A program made the translations under genes and the position numbers. DNA of 33,464 nucleotides, taken from NCBI GenBank assembly GCA_002724215.1, contig PBOD01000021.1, forward strand, positions 53,354-86,817. The letters are read 5' to 3'. Source of the stretch: Gemmatimonadota bacterium (GTDB lineage Bacteria > Latescibacterota > UBA2968 > UBA8231). Positions 24,053 to 31,859 of the stretch are shown piece after piece (position 1 is the first letter of the stretch; each line of letters begins with the position of its first letter). The notes below the pieces were generated by a model. That model made no database searches. It was not told the origin of the DNA and saw nothing but the letters and a program-made list of their open reading frames with translations.

Positions 24053-24862
24053 ATGAGCGACCGACCTTCCATTGAAATCTACTCCATCGGCACTGAGCTA
24101 CTCAACGGCCAGATCCAGGATACCAACTCCTTTTGGATGGCGCAGCAGATCGCGGCGCTGGGCGGCTACGTGCGCCGCATCGCCATTCTCGACGACGATA
24201 TGGCCGAGTTGACCGGCGTGCTCACCGACGCCTGTACGCGCGGCACCAGAGTGGTGATCACCACCGGCGGCCTCGGCCCGACCCCCGACGACATGACCGT
24301 CGAGGCCATTGCGCAGATCATGGGCGTGCAAACCGAGATCGACGAATCGCTGGTGGCTCGCTACATGGAGAGCCGCAATATCGCAACGCGCGAGGACGTC
24401 AATCCGGGCTTGGTCAAGATGGCGACCAAACCGGTGGGCGCCTGGGCGCATCCCAACCCGGCGGGCGTGGCACCCTGCGTCGAGTCGCAGATCGGCGATA
24501 CGACCATCTTCAGCCTGCCCGGGCCGCCGCGTGAGGTCGAGGCGCTGTTTCGGCAGTCGGTGGAGGACCGGCTGGCCGAGATCTACGACGATGTGCGGCT
24601 GGCACTCAGAGTGGTGGTCAACCTGCCCGAGTCGCAGTGCGGCCCGATTTTGCAGAGCGTGATGGAGCAGTGCCCCAACACCTACCTCAAGGCCTTTGTG
24701 GCGTTGAGTGAGCGCACCGCCGACGGACAGCGACTGCCGGTGGATATCGTGGCCTGGGCCCGGGATGAATCGGATGCCCGGGCGCTGCTCGACAGAGCGT
24801 TGGCGGAATTCGAAAAACAGGCCGCCGAGAAGGGCAGCGCGGTCGAAGCCATTGACGACTAG
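24053..24862 (+). CDS. CinA-type molybdopterin-binding domain protein (no amidase domain)
   Basis: The 269-aa protein matches the COG1058 N-terminal half of CinA: IEIYSIGTELLNGQIQDTNS at residues 7-26, and TTGGLGPTPDDMTVEAIA near 71-87. It also has a PNPAGVAPC segment and a FSLPGPPREVEALF block. In full-length CinA this domain acts as a pyrophosphatase on ADP-ribose-type dinucleotides, and a C-terminal PncC domain removes the amide of nicotinamide mononucleotide. That second domain is absent. A stand-alone role in NAD-metabolite recycling is likely but unproved. The PhyH gene starts 3 nt after its stop, so they are co-transcribed. Confidence 0.87.
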   Translation: MSDRPSIEIYSIGTELLNGQIQDTNSFWMAQQIAALGGYVRRIAILDDDMAELTGVLTDACTRGTRVVITTGGLGPTPDDMTVEAIAQIMGVQTEIDESLVARYMESRNIATREDVNPGLVKMATKPVGAWAHPNPAGVAPCVESQIGDTTIFSLPGPPREVEALFRQSVEDRLAEIYDDVRLALRVVVNLPESQCGPILQSVMEQCPNTYLKAFVALSERTADGQRLPVDIVAWARDESDARALLDRALAEFEKQAAEKGSAVEAIDD

Positions 24863-24865
24863 CTG

Positions 24866-25687
24866 ATGAGTATGCTCAGCACCCGAGACCTGACCCAGTA
24901 TGAGGAGGAGGGCTATCTGCTGCTGCGCGCGGCTTTCGCGCAGGAGCGGGTCGAGGCGCTGCGCCTGGCGGTGATCGCCATGATCGACCGCGGTCTCGCC
25001 GGCGCAATAGAGCTCAAGTGGATCGACCGCGCCAGGCGCCTGCCCGACCGCACCGGCCACATGCTGCACCCCGGCAAGTACGATCCGGCCTGGGGCGAGT
25101 GGTTGGCCGAGGATCTGACCCCATACATCGAGGCACTGATCGGCGGCCCGGCCCGCCACAGTCTCTTCGGCATGCTGGCCGGCGGCGGCGGCCGACCCTA
25201 CTGCCAGGCCTGGCACCGCGATATCGGCAAGCCCGGCGCCGCCGACGAGGCAGATTTCCTGGCCCGCTTCCACGGGCACTTCGTGCAATTCAACGCCCCA
25301 TTGATCACCGGCGACCGCTTCTTGCAGATCGTGCCCGCCAGCCACCTGCGCGCCTCTACCACCAGCGAGTTGCGGACGGCGCAAGACGGTTCCGAGGCCG
25401 GGGATATGCCGGGGGCGATGATGGTGGAGCTGGAGCCGGGGGATATCGCCTTTTACAACGCCAATCTCTGGCATCGCGGCTTCAACCCCGAGGGCGAGCA
25501 GCGATGGACCATGCACTGCGCCTTCTGGAAACGGGATTATGTGGTGATGAGCCACGAGTGGGGACAGCGCGCCGCTCTGGAGTCGGCAGGTCACCTCGAG
25601 CGGATGCCCGAGAAGACGGCGCAGTACATCCGGCGCTATCTGGACAAGTATCCAGAGAAAGATCCGCCGAGTTTGCTGGATTTATAA
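24866..25687 (+). CDS. Phytanoyl-CoA dioxygenase (PhyH) family protein
   Basis: The 273-aa protein is a predicted Fe(II)/2-oxoglutarate oxygenase. The N-terminal YEEEGYLLLRAAF helix is the usual PhyH start. The iron triad appears as His117 and Asp119 in CQAWHRDIGKPG and His203 in NLWHRGFNPEGEQRW; the following Arg would bind 2-oxoglutarate. PhyH-like proteins hydroxylate very diverse small molecules and are amplified in uncultured marine lineages, so substrate is open. The gene begins 3 nt after the CinA-like stop; ATG 24872 is an alternative start two codons later. A terminator candidate lies 140 nt downstream. Confidence 0.9.
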   Translation: MSMLSTRDLTQYEEEGYLLLRAAFAQERVEALRLAVIAMIDRGLAGAIELKWIDRARRLPDRTGHMLHPGKYDPAWGEWLAEDLTPYIEALIGGPARHSLFGMLAGGGGRPYCQAWHRDIGKPGAADEADFLARFHGHFVQFNAPLITGDRFLQIVPASHLRASTTSELRTAQDGSEAGDMPGAMMVELEPGDIAFYNANLWHRGFNPEGEQRWTMHCAFWKRDYVVMSHEWGQRAALESAGHLERMPEKTAQYIRRYLDKYPEKDPPSLLDL

Positions 25688-25825
25688 ATCCCTACCCGTT
25701 CCGTTCGCCGTCCAGTTTTCCACCGGCAGGCTGCGTTGTCTGCGCATCAGATCCGCCCTGGACGCTGACGCCGTCGCGGAGCCCTGCGAAGATCGACAGG
25801 TCTGGCGAGTACCCAAGATTGCGAC

Positions 25826-25849
25826 AATGGGAATCACATTCCCATTTTT
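25826..25849 (+). terminator. Rho-independent terminator candidate after the PhyH gene
   Basis: AATGGGAAT (25826-25834) and ATTCCCATT (25838-25846) form a perfect 9-bp stem with loop CAC, running into a TTTTT tract (25845-25849). It lies in the convergent spacer and is oriented for the + strand. On the minus strand no T tract follows the stem. Confidence 0.6.
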
Positions 25850-25861
25850 CATGGTAAAAAA

Positions 25862-26857
25862 TCAGGTCCAGGCGAATACCGTGCCGAGGTGGCGGTCTTT
25901 TTCGTCGCGGAGTTGATCGTAGGCTTGTTGCGCGTCATCGGGGTCGAAGACGGCGGTCAACAGCGGCGTCATTCGCAACGTATCCGTCACGATCAAATCA
26001 GCCAGGATTAGCGCGTTGCGCGCCATGCTGTGCCTGGCGGTGTGTTCGGGGTAGAGCGGGATTTTCCACTCGTGCGCGCCCTTGAGCGTCAGATCGCCCT
26101 GGGGCCGCCAAAGGTGGAAGCTGTTGAGGAAGGCGGTCAGGTCGGCAGGGTGTTCGCCGCGTGGCGAGCCGATCAGGATCAGTTGCGCCGCGCGGCCGGC
26201 GTAGCGGGTTGCGCCCTCGACGACGGTAGGGATGCCGGTGCATTCGAGGATGTGGTCGGCCCCTTGCCCTCGGGTGAGGTCCATTACGCGGTCTGCCGCG
26301 CCCGCCGCTGCGATCGCGTGCGCGACGCCGCATTGCCGCGCGATGTCCAACCGGCCCGGCACCGGATCGACGAGAATGGTGTTGACCCCGTTGAGCTGCA
26401 AGAGCTGTGCCGCGAACTGTCCCACCAGCCCGGCGCCCGTCACCACCGCCGCATCACCCAGTTCGGGCTGGGCCACGCGCAGCCCGGTGAGAGCCACAAG
26501 TGCCATGCCTAGCAGGGCCGTCTCGGGACGGTCGAGCGCATCCGGCAGTTTGACGACCAGTCCGTCTGCGGCGAAGTGGCTGGCGTGCGGGCCGTGGCAG
26601 AAGACGAAGTCGCCGGGCCGGAGATCGTCGCGATTAGAACCGGGCGCCAATACGCGGCCCACGGCGCGATTGCCCAGCGGTCCTAGAGGATAGTCGACCG
26701 GTTGCAGCCCGCCGAGCTTGGCCAACTCGGTGCCCGCGCTGATGCAGGTGTAGCGGAGTTCTACCAGCGCGCCTGTCGCGGGGGCATGTAATTCGCGCGC
26801 GACGGTCTCGCAGACGACCTGGTCGCGCGCAGCAAAAGTAATTTGCCGGGTTTGCAC
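25862..26857 (-). CDS. MDR (zinc-type alcohol dehydrogenase) family protein lacking zinc ligands
   Basis: The 331-aa protein has the two-domain MDR layout: a GroES-like N-terminal domain, then a Rossmann domain with VVTGAGLVGQFAAQLL (residues 138-153), and ILVDPVPGRLDIARQCG following for NAD(P) binding. Cys38 of the usual zinc site is kept, but the normal GHE motif reads LGNRAVGRV, so the catalytic His and Glu ligands are missing. It is therefore probably a zinc-independent reductase or dehydrogenase. The GTG start overlaps the TAG of the upstream TIM-barrel gene by one base (TAGTG), which supports this start over longer frames. It is last in a three-gene operon. Confidence 0.86.
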   Translation of the reverse strand: MQTRQITFAARDQVVCETVARELHAPATGALVELRYTCISAGTELAKLGGLQPVDYPLGPLGNRAVGRVLAPGSNRDDLRPGDFVFCHGPHASHFAADGLVVKLPDALDRPETALLGMALVALTGLRVAQPELGDAAVVTGAGLVGQFAAQLLQLNGVNTILVDPVPGRLDIARQCGVAHAIAAAGAADRVMDLTRGQGADHILECTGIPTVVEGATRYAGRAAQLILIGSPRGEHPADLTAFLNSFHLWRPQGDLTLKGAHEWKIPLYPEHTARHSMARNALILADLIVTDTLRMTPLLTAVFDPDDAQQAYDQLRDEKDRHLGTVFAWT

Positions 26858-27687
26858 TACCCCAGCGACGCCCGCGCCCTGGACAGCGCGTCGTAGCAAA
26901 ATTGCGCGGTGGCCCAGGCGTCGTAGCCCTCCGCGTTCCAGATCTGGCCGGTGACCTCGGGGCAAATGTACTTGTCCCAACCGGCGTCGCGCATCGCCCG
27001 GAAATAGACATTCATGTCCAGGTCGCCAGCACCGGGCAATTGGTAGCGCACCCGGCCCTCCTCGTCGAGATAGCCGTCCTTGATGTGGTTGTGGACCGCG
27101 TACTGGAGATTGAGGTCGAGCGAGTGCTGCAGGTCTATGCCCTCAACGGTGAAGTGGCTGTAGTCGAAGTTGAGCCCGAGGTGTTCGTGGTCGGTCCGCT
27201 CCATCAGCCAGGCGGCCTTTTCGGGGGTTTCGAAGTCGTCGCCGGCGTGCGGCTCTATGGCGACAACCGCGTCGTATTCGGCCGCCATATCGGCCACTTC
27301 CAGCACCAGTTCGACGATGCGCTCCTTGCCTTCATCCCAGGCCGGTTTGGGATGGCCGAGGGTGGTGCTTACGACTACGCGCTCGTCGCCCAGTCGCAGG
27401 TCGCGGCTCAATTCGAAAGTATCGCGGAACTGCGCCAGCTTGGCCGCGCGTGCGTCGCCCTCGACACAGGGGGACAAAAGCGCCATCAGTGCCGGGGTCG
27501 GCCAGTCGAGCTCAAGGAACAGGTCGGCGAGCTTTTTGCGCGCGGCGCGGTCCATGCTCTGCGGATCGGTGGGCCAGCCGGGCGTCACTGCGATTTCCAT
27601 GCCTTCGAAGCCCATATCCTTGAGTCGCGGCAGGGCCTCGAAGGCATCGAGCTGTTTCATTCCGTAGGTGCTGTAGTAGAGTTTCAC
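26857..27687 (-). CDS. Sugar phosphate isomerase/epimerase-like TIM barrel
   Basis: The 276-aa protein has the xylose-isomerase-like TIM-barrel pattern: KLYYSTYGMKQLDAFEALPR at the start, GFEGMEIAV on an early strand, VVAIEPHAGDD with a metal-binding Glu mid-chain, LGLNFDYSHF, and AVHNHIKDG with His residues on the later strands. Such enzymes epimerise or isomerise ketoses and inositol derivatives. The start is GTG 27687, overlapping the TGA of the DJ-1-like gene (GTGA) with AGGAGG about 10 nt upstream. The MDR dehydrogenase follows with a one-base overlap. Together they suggest a small inositol- or sugar-oxidising pathway, which is inferred. Confidence 0.88.
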   Translation of the reverse strand: MKLYYSTYGMKQLDAFEALPRLKDMGFEGMEIAVTPGWPTDPQSMDRAARKKLADLFLELDWPTPALMALLSPCVEGDARAAKLAQFRDTFELSRDLRLGDERVVVSTTLGHPKPAWDEGKERIVELVLEVADMAAEYDAVVAIEPHAGDDFETPEKAAWLMERTDHEHLGLNFDYSHFTVEGIDLQHSLDLNLQYAVHNHIKDGYLDEEGRVRYQLPGAGDLDMNVYFRAMRDAGWDKYICPEVTGQIWNAEGYDAWATAQFCYDALSRARASLG

Positions 27688-28283
27688 GTGGCGGAAACCT
27701 CCTGTTGTGGGGCGTTCATGCGTTCGCGCTCGGCGATGAGCAGGTTCATCCAGTGTTTCATGTACTGGCCGTGGTCGTGCCAGGTGCGGCCGCTGATCAA
27801 GTTGCCGTCGATGACGCAGGGCGCGTTGACGAAGGTGCCGCCGCAGACCTCGAGGTCGAACTGGCACTTGGGCACGGTGGCCATGCGGCGCCCCTCGACG
27901 CAGCCGGCGCGGGCCGGGATCTCGACGCCGTGGCAGACGCAGCCGATGGGCTTGTCGTGGGTGAAGAAGTAACGGGTGATGCGGATGAGGTCGGGGTCGT
28001 CGCGGGTGTATTCGGGCGCGCGGCCCCCCGAAAAGAAGATGCCGGCGTACTCCTCGGGCTGGATATCGCGGAAGGCGATGTCGGCCTGGATGGTATAGCC
28101 TTCGAATTCGCGGGTAATGTCCCAGCCCTCGGTGGGTACTTCGTGCAGCACCATGTTGTAGCGGCGGGCTTCGGGCCCGGCGACGACGGGCTCGAAGCCG
28201 TCTTCCTGGACGCGGAGCACGGGATAGAGGGTATCGACCGTTTCGGTGGCATCGCCGACGATGATAAGAACTTTGTCGCTCAT
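27684..28283 (-). CDS. DJ-1/PfpI family protein
   Basis: The 199-aa protein has the DJ-1/PfpI nucleophile elbow PIGCVCHGVEI (Cys117-His118-Gly119), preceded by a GIFFSGGRAPEY motif (residues 81-92) that forms the oxyanion side. The N-terminal VLIIVGDATETVDTLYPV provides the conserved acidic residue. Family members include glyoxalase III, deglycase, amidase and protease-like proteins; the amidase/glyoxalase branch is most likely for a protein of this size. ATG 28283 is supported by AAGGAG 9 nt upstream; a longer frame from 28415 has no support. It heads the operon with the TIM barrel and the MDR dehydrogenase. Confidence 0.9.
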   Translation of the reverse strand: MSDKVLIIVGDATETVDTLYPVLRVQEDGFEPVVAGPEARRYNMVLHEVPTEGWDITREFEGYTIQADIAFRDIQPEEYAGIFFSGGRAPEYTRDDPDLIRITRYFFTHDKPIGCVCHGVEIPARAGCVEGRRMATVPKCQFDLEVCGGTFVNAPCVIDGNLISGRTWHDHGQYMKHWMNLLIAERERMNAPQQEVSAT

Positions 28284-28348
28284 GGCGGAGTCTCCTTGGA
28301 CGGGATCAGCAGCCGGGTGCTCTGAGCTGCAGGCGGCGGTCCTCTGGC

Positions 28349-28378
28349 TTGAGTATAGGTGCCGAGGATGCGTATAAT
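28349..28378 (+). promoter_or_regulatory. Strong sigma-70-type promoter for the aldo/keto reductase
   Basis: TTGAGT (28349-28354), an 18-nt spacer, and a perfect TATAAT (28373-28378) lie 46 nt before the ATG at 28424. On the opposite strand TATACT (28357-28352) could be the -10 of the divergent DJ-1 operon, so the two promoters would overlap face to face. Confidence 0.65.
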
Positions 28379-28423
28379 GTATGAGCGATCTACGAGTCAT
28401 ACCAATTACAAGCAAGGAATGTT

Positions 28424-29302
28424 ATGCTAAAACGGAGATATGGCAACAAGCAAGAGGAACTGTCGATACTGGGCTTCGGGGGGATTCTGGTAAAAGATAC
28501 CGAGCCGGCGGCGGCCGAAGCCCTGGTCGGCCAGGCCATCGACAGCGGCATCAATTACTTCGACGTGGCGCCGGGTTATGGCAACGCCGAGGAGAAGCTG
28601 GGACCGCCTTTAGAGCCGTACCGCGATGATGTTTTTCTGGCGTGCAAGACCGGCGTGCGCGACGCGGCCGGGGCGCGGGAGGAGCTGGAGCGGTCGCTTG
28701 CGCGATTGCGCACGGATCGCTTTGACCTCTACCAATTGCACGGCATGACCACCGCTGAGGATTTCGCGCAGGCGACCGGGCCGGGCGGCGCGCTCGAGAC
28801 CTTCGTCGAGGCGCGGGAAGAGGGCAAGGTGCGCTATCTGGGCTTTTCGGCGCATTCGGCCGAGTGCGCGCTGGCGCTACTGGACCATTTCGATTTCGAC
28901 TCGGTGCTCTTCCCGGTCAACTGGGCGCACTTTTTGAGCGGCGGTGGGTTTGGTCCGCAGGTCGTGGAGCAGGCCGGGGCAAGGGGCGCGGCAGTGCTGG
29001 CGCTCAAGGCGATGGCCTATGGCAAAGTGCCCGCAGGGGCGGACCGGCCTTTCGCCAAGTGCTGGTACCAGCCCGTTGAAGAGCCGGAGCTACAGGATCT
29101 AGCGCTGCGCTATGCGCTGTCACAGCCAATTGTGGCGGCGTTGCCCCCGGGGGCGCAGGAGTTTTTCGGGCGAGCGATCGAGATCGCGCAACACTTTGCA
29201 CCGGTGACCGGGAGCGAGGTGGAGGAGTTGCAGCAGCGGGCGCGGGAGCCGCTGGCGATGTTCCAGACGGCGGAGGCGGGGGGGTTTCCGGGTTTTAGCT
29301 AG
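28424..29302 (+). CDS. Aldo/keto reductase, copy 1 (complete catalytic tetrad)
   Basis: The 292-aa (beta/alpha)8 NADPH-dependent reductase has the full tetrad: Asp47 and Tyr52 in YFDVAPGYGNAEEKLG, Lys75 in FLACKTG, and His106 in LYQLHGM. GKVRYLGFSAHS near residue 130 is the family's central motif. It reduces aldehydes or ketones of sugars or related carbonyls. AAGGA lies about 8 nt upstream of the ATG and the promoter at 28349-28378 fits well. The gene stands alone before the YHYH lipoprotein gene and is divergent from the DJ-1 operon, which could link both to reactive-carbonyl handling. Confidence 0.93.
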   Translation: MLKRRYGNKQEELSILGFGGILVKDTEPAAAEALVGQAIDSGINYFDVAPGYGNAEEKLGPPLEPYRDDVFLACKTGVRDAAGAREELERSLARLRTDRFDLYQLHGMTTAEDFAQATGPGGALETFVEAREEGKVRYLGFSAHSAECALALLDHFDFDSVLFPVNWAHFLSGGGFGPQVVEQAGARGAAVLALKAMAYGKVPAGADRPFAKCWYQPVEEPELQDLALRYALSQPIVAALPPGAQEFFGRAIEIAQHFAPVTGSEVEELQQRAREPLAMFQTAEAGGFPGFS

Positions 29303-29341
29303 CCCGCCGGTCGTGCGGAGGATTTTTTGGGCAGATTTTAG

Positions 29342-29347
29342 TATAGT
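29342..29347 (+). promoter_or_regulatory. Possible -10 element of the YHYH lipoprotein gene
   Basis: TATAGT, preceded by TTTTAG, lies 33 nt before the ATG at 29381. No clear -35 hexamer is visible upstream, but a GATTTTTTGG T-rich stretch lies there. The separate promoter and the strong AAAGGAGGT ribosome site suggest independent expression. Confidence 0.3.
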
Positions 29348-29380
29348 TCTGACGTTTCTATCGCGCGAAAGGAGGTCCGT

Positions 29381-30439
29381 ATGCGCATCTTATCGGCACT
29401 GGGCATTCTGCTGTGCTCGTCGCTGGCGTATATCGCCTGTGGCTCCGACGACGCTGGCGACACCAACCCGGTCGCGGTCGAAGCCGCCGCTGGTGATCGA
29501 GATAACGACGCCGATCCCGACGCCAGCACAGTCGATATCACCGGTGCGCTCTTCACCAATTTCGCCGCCAACTGCGCGGCCTACGCCGATTGTTATATCT
29601 CCTCGGTCGTGGATGTGCAGCGCGGTATCAGCTTTGCCGGCGACCTTAAGATCGCGGTCTCCGGCGACAAGTGCCTCTTCGCCAGCAACGCGATTCCCAA
29701 CCACGACTTCAACGCCAGCGGCAATTTTGCCACCCCGGTTTCGGCGCAGAGCGTCAATTACGAGATCCCGGCGAGCCCGACAGTCGCGGCGAGTGTCACG
29801 CGCCTGGTGCTGGGCGACGACGCAATCTTCCTCAACGGCGTAAAACTCGACCTGCTGGCCGCCGCCTGCTACGATGTCGGCAACGAGCCGCTGGGCCGCG
29901 AAAAGATCGGCTGTGGTCCCGATCAGATCGACCATCCCTGGCGCTACGATCCGATGTCGCCGCTCAACAACTTCGGCACCGACGAGCACAACGCCCACAC
30001 CCAGCCCGACGGCACTTACCACTACCACGGCAACCCGATGGCGATGTTCGAGAGCGACTGCGCGGTCGGAGTCGCGTCGCCGGTGGTCGGCTTCGCTGCC
30101 GACGGCTTTCCCATTTACGGCACGTGCTTCGACGACAATGGCACGGTGCGCCAGGTGCGGTCGAGCTACCAGCTAAAAGACGGGGGCGGGCCGCGGCAGC
30201 AGGTGGCCGGCTATACCACGCCTACGGTCGGTCGCGGGTCGGTCGCCAGCGACAATTACGATGGGCAGTTTCGCGGCGATTACGAATACGTGGCGGGCTC
30301 GGGCGATCTGGACGAGTGCAATGGCATGAAGGTCAACGGGCACTATGGATACTTCGTGACCGAGGCCTACCCCTGGGTTTTGGGGTGTTTTACCGGTACG
30401 CCGGACCCTTCTTTCGGCCTGGGGCCGCCCCGGAGGTAG
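29381..30439 (+). CDS. YHYH-domain lipoprotein
   Basis: The 352-aa protein has a lipoprotein-type signal peptide ending SSLAYIAC with Cys20, then an acidic GSDDAGD linker, so it is probably lipid-anchored in the envelope. The -3 position is Tyr, which is unusual for a lipobox. The YHYH domain is explicit: DEHNAHTQPDGTYHYHGNP, followed by VVGFAADGFPIYG, the region typical of PF14240. Further Cys residues (for example DECNGM and VLGCFTG) may form disulfides. The domain's function is not established; the His cluster suggests metal binding. AAAGGAGG lies 7 nt before the ATG. It sits between two aldo/keto reductase genes. Confidence 0.88.
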   Translation: MRILSALGILLCSSLAYIACGSDDAGDTNPVAVEAAAGDRDNDADPDASTVDITGALFTNFAANCAAYADCYISSVVDVQRGISFAGDLKIAVSGDKCLFASNAIPNHDFNASGNFATPVSAQSVNYEIPASPTVAASVTRLVLGDDAIFLNGVKLDLLAAACYDVGNEPLGREKIGCGPDQIDHPWRYDPMSPLNNFGTDEHNAHTQPDGTYHYHGNPMAMFESDCAVGVASPVVGFAADGFPIYGTCFDDNGTVRQVRSSYQLKDGGGPRQQVAGYTTPTVGRGSVASDNYDGQFRGDYEYVAGSGDLDECNGMKVNGHYGYFVTEAYPWVLGCFTGTPDPSFGLGPPRR

Positions 30440-30577
30440 CGTGCGAAACGGCGGCCGGGAGATTTCGCCGTAAATTTCCTTGTTAGCGGCCGCGGAGAGG
30501 GCTGGCGCGGGTATTCGTGTGCGGCGTGCGAATGTGCGATATTTGGACCGACCAACCTCTTGCGGAGGAACGCAAAC

Positions 30578-31450
30578 ATGGAATACCGCCGCTTCGGACA
30601 AACCCACCTGCACCTCAGCGCCGTCGGCCTGGGCGGCCTGCTGGCTCGCTACGAGGCCCATAATGGCCACCCGCCGCCCGAGGAGAAGCGCCGCATCTAC
30701 CTGCGGGCCGAAGAATTGGGCATCAATCTCTTCGACCTGGGCTACGGCGATGAGGTCTACGTTCCCGACGAGCTCAAAGGCCCCAAGGACGACCGCTATT
30801 TCTCGCTCAAGGCTGGCGCTCCTGCCGCCGCCGCGGTCGAGGACCTCGTCGACAAACACCTGACCAATATCCGCCGCGAAGCCATCGATATTCTCCGGGT
30901 GCACCACTACGCATATCTGCAAAACGAGGGCCTGGCCGAACAGATCGCTGCGCTCAAAGATAAGGGCAAGGTCCGCGCACTGTGTACGATCCGTCACATG
31001 CTCGCAGACCAGCAGGCCTATGCCGCGCGCGGGCCGGAGGAGGGTGCCGACGCCGATCTGGTGATCTACAACTACGTCTGTCGCTGGCAGGCGCCCGGCA
31101 TCGAAAGGTCGGCGCAGACCGGCAAGGGCGTGCTGATCATGAAGGCTTTGGGCGGCCAGTGGCTCAACTGGGCCGACCAGGCGCGGGCCAATTGGGCGGC
31201 GGCCGACGCGGAGCAGGTGATCGAGCTGGCGCCCAAGGGCGAGGGTCTGCGCCCCGATTTGCCGCTGATCTATCCCATCGTCAAGGGGCCCTGGCAGGAG
31301 TTGTGCGAGCCGGGGGAGGCGGTGCCGCGCACGAACAAGGCGATCGACTGGGTGCTGGCAACCGAGGGCGTGCACACGGCGCTGGTGGCTTTCGCCAGCG
31401 TTGAAGAATTGGAAGAGGGCCTCGGCGTGCTGGCCGGGGTAGCGGGTTAG
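30578..31450 (+). CDS. Aldo/keto reductase-like protein, copy 2 (altered tetrad spacing)
   Basis: The 290-aa protein begins EYRRFGQTHLHLSAVGLGG, a typical aldo/keto-reductase start, and ends with the family's TALVAFASVEELEEGL helix. Tetrad positions are Asp53, Lys78 (YFSLKAG) and His109 (ILRVHHY). The Tyr region reads NLFDLGYGDEVY, so Tyr56 lies three residues after Asp53 instead of five, two residues missing. Activity is therefore uncertain. ATG 30578 is chosen for its GGAGG ribosome site 9 nt upstream. The cupin gene follows 22 nt downstream, then the hydroxyacid dehydrogenase, forming one operon. Confidence 0.87.
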   Translation: MEYRRFGQTHLHLSAVGLGGLLARYEAHNGHPPPEEKRRIYLRAEELGINLFDLGYGDEVYVPDELKGPKDDRYFSLKAGAPAAAAVEDLVDKHLTNIRREAIDILRVHHYAYLQNEGLAEQIAALKDKGKVRALCTIRHMLADQQAYAARGPEEGADADLVIYNYVCRWQAPGIERSAQTGKGVLIMKALGGQWLNWADQARANWAAADAEQVIELAPKGEGLRPDLPLIYPIVKGPWQELCEPGEAVPRTNKAIDWVLATEGVHTALVAFASVEELEEGLGVLAGVAG

Positions 31451-31472
31451 CTATTATCAGGAGGGCTATACC

Positions 31473-31859
31473 ATGACGACAAAGACGACCGGGGCGTTCG
31501 CCGCCCACGCGAAGGACGCGCAGTGGGCTAGGGGGCTGCGGCCCTACTTCAAGTACCGCGATCTGGGTATCGAGGAGGCCACTGCGGGGCGGGTGCTGGC
31601 GCACGTGATTCGCGCCGACCAGCCCTGCGAGGGCCCGATGGGCTACCATTCGCACGATCTGGAATTTCAGATGAACTACCTGCTCAAGGGTTGGGCGCGG
31701 CTGTCGTTTGAGGATATCGGCGAGATCCGCGTCGAAGCCGGCGACGCCTGGTACCAGCCGCCCAATATCAAGCACGAGGTGCTGGAGTACTCCGCCGACT
31801 TCGAGGTCATCGAAATTACCCTGCCGGCCGACTTCCCGACCCGGGACGAAACGCGGTAG
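31473..31859 (+). CDS. Cupin-domain protein, copy 2
   Basis: The 128-aa cupin carries His59 and His61 in MGYHSHDLEFQMNYLL and His101 in PPNIKHEVLEY, consistent with a bound metal. The usual Glu of the first motif corresponds to Glu64 or Gln66. Long first and second motifs and the EAGDAWYQPPN turn are typical of small cupins next to sugar-acid genes. GGAGGG lies about 9 nt before the ATG. The next gene's GTG overlaps the TAG stop by one base. It shares little beyond the fold with copy 1 at 21645-22004. Confidence 0.88.
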   Translation: MTTKTTGAFAAHAKDAQWARGLRPYFKYRDLGIEEATAGRVLAHVIRADQPCEGPMGYHSHDLEFQMNYLLKGWARLSFEDIGEIRVEAGDAWYQPPNIKHEVLEYSADFEVIEITLPADFPTRDETR

